Program-made: the position numbers and the translations under genes | The notes under the pieces: generated by a model | The model's input: the letters and a program-made list of their open reading frames with translations, nothing else | What the model was told of the DNA's origin: nothing | The model's database searches: none | Shown here: positions 42,674 through 49,822 of the stretch, one piece after another | Position numbering within the stretch: the first letter of the stretch is position 1 | Layout of the letters: each line of letters begins with the position of its first letter | From: Phycisphaerae bacterium RAS1 | GTDB taxonomy: Bacteria > Planctomycetota > Phycisphaerae > UBA1845 > Fen-1342 | NCBI GenBank assembly: GCA_007859745.1 | Contig: SMLU01000003.1 | Location: forward strand, 310,001 to 374,000 | Length of the DNA stretch: 64,000 nucleotides | Reading direction: 5' to 3'

Positions 42674-42702
42674 AACCACGGAGTCACGGAGCCACGGAGA
42701 AG
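42674..42702. repeat. Family F half element
   Basis: Single arm with ccacggagtcacggagcc followed by acggagaag, the same unit as at 1260-1386. It lies just upstream of the GT39-like gene on the minus strand. Confidence 0.7.
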
Positions 42703-42764
42703 AAGTCAGAGCGGATACCGGACTCGCGTGCCGTGGGTGCCGTGGGTCAATTCGATGCTCTCGT

Positions 42765-43109
42765 CTATCCCAGCCGGTCGCCGGGCCGGACGCGTGCGTC
42801 GCCGTCCGGAGCGACCAGGATTACCGGCCCGGCCCCGCCCGCGGCGTACACGCCCAGCGTCAGCACCTCGCTGACGAACGCCGCGATCTTCCGCGGCGGG
42901 AAGTTGACCACGGCCAGGACGAGCCGCCCCACGAGCGCCTGCGCGGTGTACGCCTCGGTGATCTGCGCGCTGGAGCGCTTCAGGCCAATCTCGGAGCCGA
43001 AGTCGATCCGCAGGCGGTACGCCGGCTTGCGAGCGCCCTCCAGCGGCGCCGCCTCGAGCACGCGCCCGACGCGGATGTCGAAATGGAGGAATTCATCAAA
43101 GGTCGGCAT
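42765..43109 (-). CDS. csaA: CsaA-type tRNA-binding-domain protein
   Basis: A 114-residue OB-fold protein. The tRNA_bind signature is visible as FLHFDIRVGRVLEAAPL at residues 8-24, LKRSSAQITEAYTAQALVGR and VVNFPPRKIAAFVSEVLTLG. The family includes CsaA (secretion chaperone in Bacillus) and the C-terminal domain of MetRS. The start is ATG at 43109; the open frame extends upstream through the tRNA gene but is not coding there. Length matches CsaA (about 110). Confidence 0.85.
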   Translation of the reverse strand: MPTFDEFLHFDIRVGRVLEAAPLEGARKPAYRLRIDFGSEIGLKRSSAQITEAYTAQALVGRLVLAVVNFPPRKIAAFVSEVLTLGVYAAGGAGPVILVAPDGDARVRPGDRLG

Positions 43110-43154
43110 TTCGTGACTCACCGCGTGTGCGCCGCCACGGCGACGCGGCCGCGC

Positions 43155-43182
43155 AAAACAAAACCCGCCGTCGCCGGCGGGT
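43155..43182 (-). terminator. Intrinsic terminator of tRNA-Ala
   Basis: On the minus strand ACCCGCCG-gcga-CGGCGGGT is followed by TTTGTTTTG, an 8-bp GC stem with a tetraloop and T-tract, 8 nt after the tRNA 3' end. Confidence 0.85.
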
Positions 43183-43189
43183 GTTGAAG

Positions 43190-43262
43190 TGGACACGATG
43201 GGAGTTGAACCCACGACCTCTGCATTGCGAACGCAGCGCTCTCCCAACTGAGCTACGTGCCC
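43190..43262 (-). tRNA. tRNA-Ala (anticodon CGC)
   Basis: 73-nt cloverleaf: acceptor GGGCACG with CGTGTCC, giving the G3:U70 pair that identifies alanine tRNAs, discriminator A73, D-arm tagctcagttgggagagc, anticodon loop TTCGCAA (anticodon CGC at 43227-43229) and T-arm gtgggttcaactcccat. CCA is not encoded. A TATAAT box and a terminator flank it. It reads GCG codons, frequent in this GC-rich genome. Confidence 0.95.
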
Positions 43263-43273
43263 GTCGTAGCTTC

Positions 43274-43301
43274 ATTATAATTCACGCCGCCCCCGCGACA
43301 A
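43274..43301 (-). promoter_or_regulatory. Promoter of tRNA-Ala
   Basis: On the minus strand TTGTCG (43301-43296), 16-bp spacer, perfect TATAAT (43279-43274), ending 11 nt before the mature 5' end. Confidence 0.7.
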
Positions 43302-43344
43302 GCCGCCATCTGACGCCGGGCCGCTTGAAACGGCTCGATGGCTC

Positions 43345-43408
43345 TTTCCGAGCCGCGACCGTGAGGGAGCGAAGGCTTAAGAACCGCTTGCTTACGCGCG
43401 CGGCTCGG
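43345..43408. repeat. Family G repeat, copy 2
   Basis: Begins tttccgagccgcgaccgtg and ends acgcgcgcggctcgg, with both ends imperfectly inverted (ccgagccgcg / cgcggctcgg). The same unit is at 55061-55124 and a shortened one at 12938-12956. Confidence 0.75.
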
Positions 43409-43527
43409 ATTGAAACGGCGGCTGCGGACTGTGCGCCGCGGAGTCGAGTGTGTACCATTGAACAGGCATGGACGCTGGGTTCGCGCTGGAGTGCGCGGAC
43501 CGGGACTTTGCCCATGGAGGGTCGAGC

Positions 43528-45021
43528 GTGAAGCGCCTCGCCGAGTTGGGACGGGGAATCCTCCCGGATCACGAGTTGCTGCGCGTCGGCGACCTGCAGA
43601 TCAGCGGCGTCTTCGATGACTCCCGCCGCGTGCAGCCCGGCGCCTTGTTCGTCGCGCTGCGCGGGTCGGCCGATGACGGGCGACGATTCATCGCCGACGC
43701 CGTCGCGCGCGGCGCCGGCGTCGTCATTGGAGAGAATCTCGAATCGCCCGGAGCGGCGGCGATCAGCGTCGCCGACGCCCGCGCGGCCCTGGCGCGCCTG
43801 TCGTTCCGCTGGCACGGGCTGGACGTGGCCTGCCCCGAACCGATCAAGCTGCTGGGCGTCACCGGCACGAACGGGAAGAGCACCACCGCGATCATGGCCC
43901 AGGCGATTATGCGCGCCGCCGGGTTCAAGTGCGGCCTGCTCGGGACGGTTCGCTACGACCTCTGCGGGCGCACCATCGTCGCCGACATGACCACGCCGGG
44001 GCCGACGCAGCTCGCCAGCTACCTGCGCGAGTGCATCGACGCCGGCGGCGCGGCGGCCGTGATGGAGGTCTCGAGCCACGCGCTGGACCAGCGGCGGGTC
44101 GAGGGGCTGCGCTTCACCGCCGCCGCGTTCACGAATCTGACCGGCGATCATCTCGATTATCACAAAACGATGGAGCACTACGCCGCCGCCAAGGCGCGGC
44201 TGTTCGAGGGACTGGACGATCGGGGGGTGGCCGTGGTGAACGCGGATGACCCGCATCAGGAGCGCATGCTGCGCGACTTCCGCGGGCGCGTCCTGCGGTT
44301 TTCGCTGCGGCGCGAGGCCGATATTTCCGCGGTGATCTCGAAGACGACGATCGAAGGGACGCACTACCGGCTGCGGATCGGCGGGCGCGACCTGGTGCTG
44401 GAAAACGCGATCGTCGGCGCTCACAACGTCTACAACGCCATGACGGCCGCCGGCCTGACGTTTGCCGCCGGCGCGTCGCAGCAGGCGATCGAAAGCGGAC
44501 TGGCCGCGGTGCGCAATATTCCCGGTCGGCTGCAGCGCGTGCCGTGCGATTGCCAGGCGGACGTGTTCGTCGATTACGCGCACACAGATGATGCGCTCAG
44601 GAACGTCCTGACCGTCCTCCGGCCGCTGACGCGCAAACGCCTGTTTGTCGTCTTCGGCTGCGGCGGCGACCGGGATCGGACCAAGCGGCCGCGCATGGCC
44701 CGCGTCGCGGCCGAATTCGGCGACGAGATCTACATCACCAGCGACAATCCGCGGACGGAAGAACCGCGGGCGATCATTGATGAAATCTGCACCGGCCTGG
44801 ACGCCGACGCCCGCGCCCGCGTCACCGTCGATCCGGATCGGGCCGCAGCCATCGCGGCCGCCCTGGGCGTCGCGGAGGCCGGCGACGTCGTCCTGATCGC
44901 CGGCAAGGGTCACGAGGACTATCAGATCATCGGCACGCGCAAGATTCACTTCGACGACGTTGAAATCGCCATTTCCGCAGCCGCCCGGCGCGCCGCCGGC
45001 GCCGCCTCAGGAGTCGCCTGA
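43528..45021 (+). CDS. murE: UDP-MurNAc-tripeptide synthetase (meso-DAP type)
   Basis: A 497-residue Mur ligase that adds the third amino acid to UDP-MurNAc-L-Ala-D-Glu. ATP site LLGVTGTNGKSTTAIMAQAI, then EVSSHALDQRRVEGL and NLTGDHLDYHKTMEHY are all present; ITSDNPRTEEPRAIIDEI carries the DNPR motif that selects meso-diaminopimelate. The start is GTG at 43528 because GGAGGG lies 6 nt upstream; an ATG at 43468 has no ribosome site. murF follows after 6 bp (GTG at 45025 would be only 3 bp). The cluster shows the organism makes DAP-type peptidoglycan. Confidence 0.93.
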   Translation: MKRLAELGRGILPDHELLRVGDLQISGVFDDSRRVQPGALFVALRGSADDGRRFIADAVARGAGVVIGENLESPGAAAISVADARAALARLSFRWHGLDVACPEPIKLLGVTGTNGKSTTAIMAQAIMRAAGFKCGLLGTVRYDLCGRTIVADMTTPGPTQLASYLRECIDAGGAAAVMEVSSHALDQRRVEGLRFTAAAFTNLTGDHLDYHKTMEHYAAAKARLFEGLDDRGVAVVNADDPHQERMLRDFRGRVLRFSLRREADISAVISKTTIEGTHYRLRIGGRDLVLENAIVGAHNVYNAMTAAGLTFAAGASQQAIESGLAAVRNIPGRLQRVPCDCQADVFVDYAHTDDALRNVLTVLRPLTRKRLFVVFGCGGDRDRTKRPRMARVAAEFGDEIYITSDNPRTEEPRAIIDEICTGLDADARARVTVDPDRAAAIAAALGVAEAGDVVLIAGKGHEDYQIIGTRKIHFDDVEIAISAAARRAAGAASGVA

Positions 45022-45027
45022 ACCGTG

Positions 45028-46440
45028 ATGAAGCTGACGCTGGCGGAAGTGGTCGATGCGCTGCGCGGAAAGGTCGCGGGAGACGCCCCGCCCGGCAGCG
45101 CGCGCGGCGTATCGATCGACACGCGCACAATAGCCGAGGGCGACATCTTCTTCGCCTTGCCCGGTGAGAACGTCGACGGCCACCAGTTCGTCGCCGACGC
45201 CATCGGCAAGGGCGCCGCGGCGGTCGTGATTCGCCGCGGGCACCCGATCGCGTCCGATGCGGCGAATACCGCCGCCGGCGGCCGGCGGCCCGCCATGATC
45301 CTCGTGGACGACCCGCTCGAAGCCCTCGGCGTCCTGGCGGCTTACCACCGCAAGCTGATCGCCGCGCAAGTGATCGGCGTGGTCGGCAGCAACGGCAAGA
45401 CGACAACCAAGGCCATGATCGATCACATCCTGGGCGGCAGGTTCCGCGGGCGCTGCTCGCCCAAGAGTTTTAACAACGCCATCGGTGTGCCGCTGACGCT
45501 GCTGTCGGCCGACGCCTCGGACGAGTATCTCGTCGTCGAAATCGGAACGAACGCGCCGGGCGAAATCGCCGCCCTCGGCCGTCTGGCCACGCCCGACATG
45601 GTCGTGCTCACGTCGATCTCGGAAGAGCACCTCGAAGGTCTCGGCGATCTGAACGGCGTGGCCGTCGAAGAGTGCTCGATCCTGCACCACCTGAAGCCCG
45701 GCGCATTCGCGGCCGTCAACGTCGATTGCCCGCTGGTCCGGCCGCACATCGCTGAGAAGGGACTTACGCTCGCCACGTTCGGCACCAGCCCGGACGCCGA
45801 CCTGCGGGTCTCAACATGGTGCTTTGAAACGCCCTGGATGCACTTCACGCTCAACGGCCGCTTCAATTACCGCATGCGCGTCATGGGACCGCATAACGCC
45901 GTCAACGCCGCCGGCGCAATCACCATCGCCCGCCGCCTGCGCATGGAGCATGACGAAATCGCCGCCCGGCTGGAGTCCTTCTTGCCGCCGCCGATGCGCG
46001 GCGAGCTGCAGGAGATCGGCGGCGTAATGATCATCAACGACGCCTACAACGCCAATCCGGCCAGCGCCGCCGCCGCGGTCAGCGTGCTCGAGGCGTATCC
46101 GTGCCATGGCAGGCGACTGCTGGTCTTCGGTGAAATGCGCGAACTGGGCCCGCACTCGCACGAGCTGCACCGCGGCGTCGCCGCGAAAATCGCCCACGCC
46201 CGCATTGACCACGTCATCCTGGTCGGCCCCGCCGGCGAGCTGATGCACGACGTGCTTCGCGAGCGCAGCCTCTTCTCCCCACGGATCGATCTGGCGGCAG
46301 ACGTGGCGGCCTGCGGCGAGCTGCTTGCGACCGAGGCGGCGGCCGGGGACGTGGTGCTGTTGAAGGCCTCGCGCGCGGTCGGACTGGAACGCGTCCTCAA
46401 CCGCCTGAAAGCCGTCGCGCCTGTCGCGGCGGCCATGTGA
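45028..46440 (+). CDS. murF: UDP-MurNAc-tripeptide--D-Ala-D-Ala ligase
   Basis: A 470-residue Mur ligase that adds D-Ala-D-Ala to complete the pentapeptide. ATP-binding GVVGSNGKTTTKAMIDHIL, SEEHLEGLGDLNGV (carbamate-region) and IINDAYNANPASAAAAVS with the LVFGEMRELGPHS motif identify MurF. CAGGAG at 45008-45013 is about 14 nt before the ATG and 11 nt before the GTG at 45025, so GTG is an alternative start. mraY starts 3 bp after the stop. Confidence 0.93.
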   Translation: MKLTLAEVVDALRGKVAGDAPPGSARGVSIDTRTIAEGDIFFALPGENVDGHQFVADAIGKGAAAVVIRRGHPIASDAANTAAGGRRPAMILVDDPLEALGVLAAYHRKLIAAQVIGVVGSNGKTTTKAMIDHILGGRFRGRCSPKSFNNAIGVPLTLLSADASDEYLVVEIGTNAPGEIAALGRLATPDMVVLTSISEEHLEGLGDLNGVAVEECSILHHLKPGAFAAVNVDCPLVRPHIAEKGLTLATFGTSPDADLRVSTWCFETPWMHFTLNGRFNYRMRVMGPHNAVNAAGAITIARRLRMEHDEIAARLESFLPPPMRGELQEIGGVMIINDAYNANPASAAAAVSVLEAYPCHGRRLLVFGEMRELGPHSHELHRGVAAKIAHARIDHVILVGPAGELMHDVLRERSLFSPRIDLAADVAACGELLATEAAAGDVVLLKASRAVGLERVLNRLKAVAPVAAAM

Positions 46441-46443
46441 CCC

Positions 46444-47640
46444 ATGCTCTACGAACTGGCACGCACGCTGAAACCCGGACCGTACTTTTACGAGAGCGCG
46501 CTGTTCCGCGCCGCCATGGCGATTCTGCTCGCGTTTCTGGTGGTCTGGGCGCTCGCGCCACGCGTCATCCGCATCCTCGTCCGGCTGAAGATCGGCGACC
46601 AGGCTGAGTTCGACCACGAGGCGCTCAACCGCCTCACTCAGGGCAAGCGAAACACGCCCACCATGGGCGGCGTGCTCATCGTTCTGGGAATCTGTGTCGC
46701 GACCGTGTTGCTCGCGAATCTGCGGAATTTCTATGTCGCGCTGGCCCTGTTTTGCGTGGTCTGGCTGGCAGCGCTGGGCGGAATCGACGACTGGCTGAAG
46801 CTCACCGCCGACCGCCGCGCCGGAACGCGCGACGGACTCAAACTCTGGGAGAAGCTCATCTTCCAGGTCGCGCTGGGCGCGCTGCTCGCGATCTTCGTCC
46901 TGCGCACCGGCAAGGCCAACACCGAGCAGGACCGCTTCACGCGGCTCGACGCGCCCTACGCCCCGTACTACAACGTCCTGAGCATCCCGTTTTACAAGGG
47001 AACCAAGTTCGGCCCCTACTACGACGCCGAGGGCCGGTCCTTCGGGCCGTTCTACGGAGTCCCGCTGATCACGCCTGTTTTCGCCCTGCTGGCCATCGTC
47101 GTGATCGCCGGAACGTCGAACGCGGTCAACCTGACGGACGGCATGGATGGACTGGCCAGCGGCTGCATGGTTCTGACGGCCAGCGTCTTCCTGGCGCTGG
47201 CGACGATCGTCGGCAGCCCGGAATTATCCTCGCGCCTGCTCTTCTATTACGTCAGCGGCGCCGAGGAGCTGGCGGTCGTCTGCGGGGCCGCGGTCGGCGC
47301 CTGCCTCGGATTCCTCTGGTACAACGCCTACCCCGCCCAGGTCTTCATGGGCGACACCGGCTCGCTGCCGCTCGGCGGGTTGATCGGCCTGGTCGCGATC
47401 GTCACGCGGCTTGAGCTGATGCTCATCCTCGTCGGCGGCATTTTCGTGATCGAGGCGGTGTCGGTGCTGATCCAGATCGTCTACTACAAGCGCACCGGCG
47501 GAAAACGCTTCTTCCGCTGCGCCCCGCTGCATCACCATTTCCACCTGGGCGGCTGGTCGGAAACGCAGGTCGTCATGCGCTTCTGGCTTATCGCCGCAAT
47601 CTCGGCGGCGTTCGCGCTGGCATCGATCAAGCTGCGCTGA
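46444..47640 (+). CDS. mraY: Phospho-MurNAc-pentapeptide transferase
   Basis: A 398-residue membrane enzyme making lipid I from UDP-MurNAc-pentapeptide and undecaprenyl phosphate. Key motifs: KRNTPTMGG, LGGIDDWLKL (Asp-Asp), GTSNAVNLTDGMDGLASG, VFMGDTGSLPLGG and APLHHHFHLGGW. It is longer than the usual about 360 because of about 35 extra residues between the fourth and fifth membrane segments (from about residue 160 to 205: TRLDAPYAPYYNVLSIPFYK and FGPYYDAEGRSFGPFYG). murE-murF-mraY form an operon. Confidence 0.93.
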   Translation: MLYELARTLKPGPYFYESALFRAAMAILLAFLVVWALAPRVIRILVRLKIGDQAEFDHEALNRLTQGKRNTPTMGGVLIVLGICVATVLLANLRNFYVALALFCVVWLAALGGIDDWLKLTADRRAGTRDGLKLWEKLIFQVALGALLAIFVLRTGKANTEQDRFTRLDAPYAPYYNVLSIPFYKGTKFGPYYDAEGRSFGPFYGVPLITPVFALLAIVVIAGTSNAVNLTDGMDGLASGCMVLTASVFLALATIVGSPELSSRLLFYYVSGAEELAVVCGAAVGACLGFLWYNAYPAQVFMGDTGSLPLGGLIGLVAIVTRLELMLILVGGIFVIEAVSVLIQIVYYKRTGGKRFFRCAPLHHHFHLGGWSETQVVMRFWLIAAISAAFALASIKLR

Positions 47641-47856
47641 GCGCCGGGGCGAGAATTCTGCGCGCCCTCGATCGCTGATCCCTCGGTCCCTTGGTCCCTT
47701 GGTCCCTAATCGCTTGTGCGCGATTCCGCGCCTCTGTCGGAACGCGAAGCGCAAGCGAGCGCACGTCGCGGTGGGCGCTCGCTTGCGCTTCGCGTTCTGA
47801 AATGTCGCCAACCCGCGTACGCGGGTCTAATTCCCTTGATCCCGTTCCCGCTTGCC
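47641..47856. other. Intergenic repeat cluster after mraY
   Basis: Contains direct repeats of tccctcggtccc type (47668-47707), the family B element and the palindrome cccgcgtacgcggg (47814-47827). The convergent gene ends at 47857. No gene. Confidence 0.6.
47736..47806. repeat. Family B palindromic element, copy 3
   Basis: Half-sites at about 47736-47764 (core GCGAAGCGCAAGCGAGCGC) and 47773-47804 are near-perfect inverses and the best preserved of the three copies. Confidence 0.85.
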
Positions 47857-48528
47857 TCACCCCTCCGGCGGCGCGTCATGAATCTCCGGGTTATACCGAT
47901 CCTCCTCGCGCTTCTGGTCAAGGCATTGCAGGTACGCCATGCGGACGATCGGATCGACGCGATCGGCAAACGACTCGTTTAGATCATGACCACGGATGAG
48001 CTCGACGACGTCGGCCCAATCTTTGTACCGCCACGTCACGAGCTTCAGCTCGATCAACCGCACGAGCGTGGGAACGGGCGTCCCCTGCACGAGCTCAGCC
48101 TCGCTGGAATCGGGAAACCGAATTCGTTGCTGGCGCCGCGAGTCTCCTGCGATTTCTCCCGCGACGAGAATGTCGATCGTGACCTGCGTGTCGGGATCAT
48201 GGAACCGCCGCGTCCGCCCCTCCACCTGCTGGTATACGCGACCCACGAATTCGCTCCGAAAGCGCTCGAGCGAGGCACGCGTCATGCACACATCGATGTC
48301 CTCGGTCGATCGCCGGTACCCATGCACATTGACGGCCGTCGCGCCCATAAAAATGTGGGGGATCCCGGCAGCGCTGAGCCGTTCGCGCAGCCGTCGAAAC
48401 GTCTCGGGAACCGGGCCCTGATCGTGAAAGAACATGCGCACTTCCTCCAGCGGATGCAGCGGCTGGCCGCGCCAGATTCGCACGCGCGGGGCGCGCTGGT
48501 TGCCGAGGTCAATGGGCTTGAGCGTCAT
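47857..48528 (-). CDS. Nucleotidyltransferase-like protein (AbiEii/DUF6036 type)
   Basis: A 223-residue protein with the minimal nucleotidyltransferase pattern GATAVNVHGYRRSTEDIDVC near residues 61-80, where the Gly and the Asp-x-Asp pair form the catalytic site. LVRLIELKLVTWRYKDWADV after it is typical of AbiEii/AbiGii toxin-like and DUF6036 families, which sometimes protect against phage or act as toxins. The ATG at 48528 is chosen as the first Met after the repeat. No partner gene of AbiEi type lies next to it, so a toxin role is not shown. Confidence 0.65.
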   Translation of the reverse strand: MTLKPIDLGNQRAPRVRIWRGQPLHPLEEVRMFFHDQGPVPETFRRLRERLSAAGIPHIFMGATAVNVHGYRRSTEDIDVCMTRASLERFRSEFVGRVYQQVEGRTRRFHDPDTQVTIDILVAGEIAGDSRRQQRIRFPDSSEAELVQGTPVPTLVRLIELKLVTWRYKDWADVVELIRGHDLNESFADRVDPIVRMAYLQCLDQKREEDRYNPEIHDAPPEG

Positions 48529-48633
48529 GTCCACCCAGATATTGTAGCAATCGTGCCGCGGAAAGAGGGATCGGTTGAACGCGCTCAGTCCGGTGCGACC
48601 AGCAATTTCCTCAGGCTCGGCGGGCGTATCTGT

Positions 48634-48730
48634 CCGAACCCGCCGCGCCAAGCGGCGGGTTGACGTTCACGGCCTACGCGGCGCCGCTCGCCATCGATCG
48701 TCAGCCCGTCGCTTGGCGCGGCGGGTTCGG
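48634..48730. repeat. Family A REPIN-like element, copy 5 (complete)
   Basis: Half-sites 48634-48664 and 48700-48730 are inverted, with two changes in the right one. The right half-site also encodes the C-terminus of the adjacent amidohydrolase. Confidence 0.85.
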
Positions 48731-49525
48731 AAGGACGGCTCGTCTGTCCGCACACGCCTCGACCAGCGCCCGAAACAGCGCCAGATGCTCCGGCCGGTCA
48801 ATCATGTCCTCCGGATGCCATTGCACCGCCAGCAGAAACCGCTCGCCGGGCGCTTCGATCGCTTCCACGACGCCGTCGGGCGCATACGCCACCGCACGCA
48901 ATCCGCCCCCGACGTGCTCGCGATCAACCACCTGGTGATGCCGGCTGTTCACTTCGATGCGCGTGCGGCCGACGATCCGCGCCAGCCGCGAGCTCGGTTC
49001 GACCGTCACCGCGTGATAGGCGGCGCTGTGGTCGGGCTTGTAGTGCTCAACCGTCGTCGCGCGCGGCAGGTCGTCCACGTGCTGCACCAGTTGCCCGCCG
49101 CAGGCGACGTTCGCGATCTGGCAGCCGAGGCAAATCGACAGCAGCGGCAACTCGCCGTCGCCGGCGGCACGAAAAAGGGCCATGTCGAAACGGTCGCGGC
49201 GGTCGTGCAGCACGCTCGTTTTTTCATGCCTCGGCTGGCCATAGTGAACCGGATTCAGGTCCGGCCCGCCGGTGAAGAGCAGGCCGTCGACGCGCGACAG
49301 CAGCTCGCGGAGGATCGACTCGTCCACGCTCGCCGGCGGGACGCCCGTGCCAGCCGCGGCGGGTGCGACGCCTGCACCACCCAGCGGCGGCGGCACGATC
49401 GGCCAGGGCAAGCCCCCCGCGGCGTAAATCGCGTCGGCGTACGCGGCGTTGAGCGTCGCCGCCAGCCGATCCGGCCGCGATTCGGAAGGTCCAAAGCTGC
49501 TCGTCAGACCGATGATGGGTCGCAT
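48701..49525 (-). CDS. Gamma-glutamyl hydrolase-like class I amidohydrolase (C26)
   Basis: A 274-residue protein of the peptidase C26 / PuuD group, which hydrolyses gamma-glutamyl bonds. The nucleophile Cys is in LLSICLGCQIANVACGG near residue 135, preceded by GLLFTGGPDLNP, and the catalytic His-Glu by VQWHPEDM near 239. The substrate may be gamma-glutamyl-GABA, polyglutamate or another gamma-glutamyl compound. The last about ten residues (LPNPPRQATG) and the stop codon lie in the family A repeat, so the original C-terminus was probably different. It is divergent from bamA. Confidence 0.82.
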   Translation of the reverse strand: MRPIIGLTSSFGPSESRPDRLAATLNAAYADAIYAAGGLPWPIVPPPLGGAGVAPAAAGTGVPPASVDESILRELLSRVDGLLFTGGPDLNPVHYGQPRHEKTSVLHDRRDRFDMALFRAAGDGELPLLSICLGCQIANVACGGQLVQHVDDLPRATTVEHYKPDHSAAYHAVTVEPSSRLARIVGRTRIEVNSRHHQVVDREHVGGGLRAVAYAPDGVVEAIEAPGERFLLAVQWHPEDMIDRPEHLALFRALVEACADRRAVLPNPPRQATG

Positions 49526-49658
49526 AGACGAAATGTAGCACGGCCGCCCCGGCCGTGCAGCCCGCGAGAGAGCCGCCCGTCACGTGACGCGCGCATATCG
49601 CCTCGCCGGAATTTCCCGGCCGGGGGCGGCCGGGCTACGTCTGCGAGCCTGCGCGGCG

Positions 49659-49686
49659 TTGAATCGCCGTGCTGCGCCGCTATAGT
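49659..49686 (+). promoter_or_regulatory. Sigma70-type promoter candidate for bamA
   Basis: TTGAAT (49659-49664), 16-bp spacer, TATAGT (49681-49686); predicted start near 49693 and a leader of about 130 nt to the ATG at 49823. Confidence 0.5.
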
Positions 49687-49822
49687 AGCGGCCGCTTGCG
49701 GCGCGGTCATCCGTGGGCGTCGGTCGGCGCCCGCGACAATCCGCTATCTCACGTGGTGCGTTTTGCACATCATCGGAAATCCTCCGTCGCGGTCCGCCTC
49801 GTCGCTTGCGCTACTGGCTCGA

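Noticed and set aside
43110-43247. An N-terminal extension of CsaA through the tRNA gene
   Set aside because: The frame is open only because of base composition; the tRNA, its terminator and its promoter occupy this stretch on the same strand. CsaA has normal length from the ATG at 43109.
47857-48528. Complete AbiE toxin-antitoxin phage-defence system
   Set aside because: Only a nucleotidyltransferase-like protein is present. No AbiEi-type antitoxin gene is adjacent, so calling a defence system would go beyond the sequence.
48575-49822. A 416-residue N-terminal extension of BamA
   Set aside because: The frame crosses a family A repeat and the antisense of the amidohydrolase gene and has no protein-like features. 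The ATG at 49823 gives a proper signal peptide and a promoter lies at 49659-49686.
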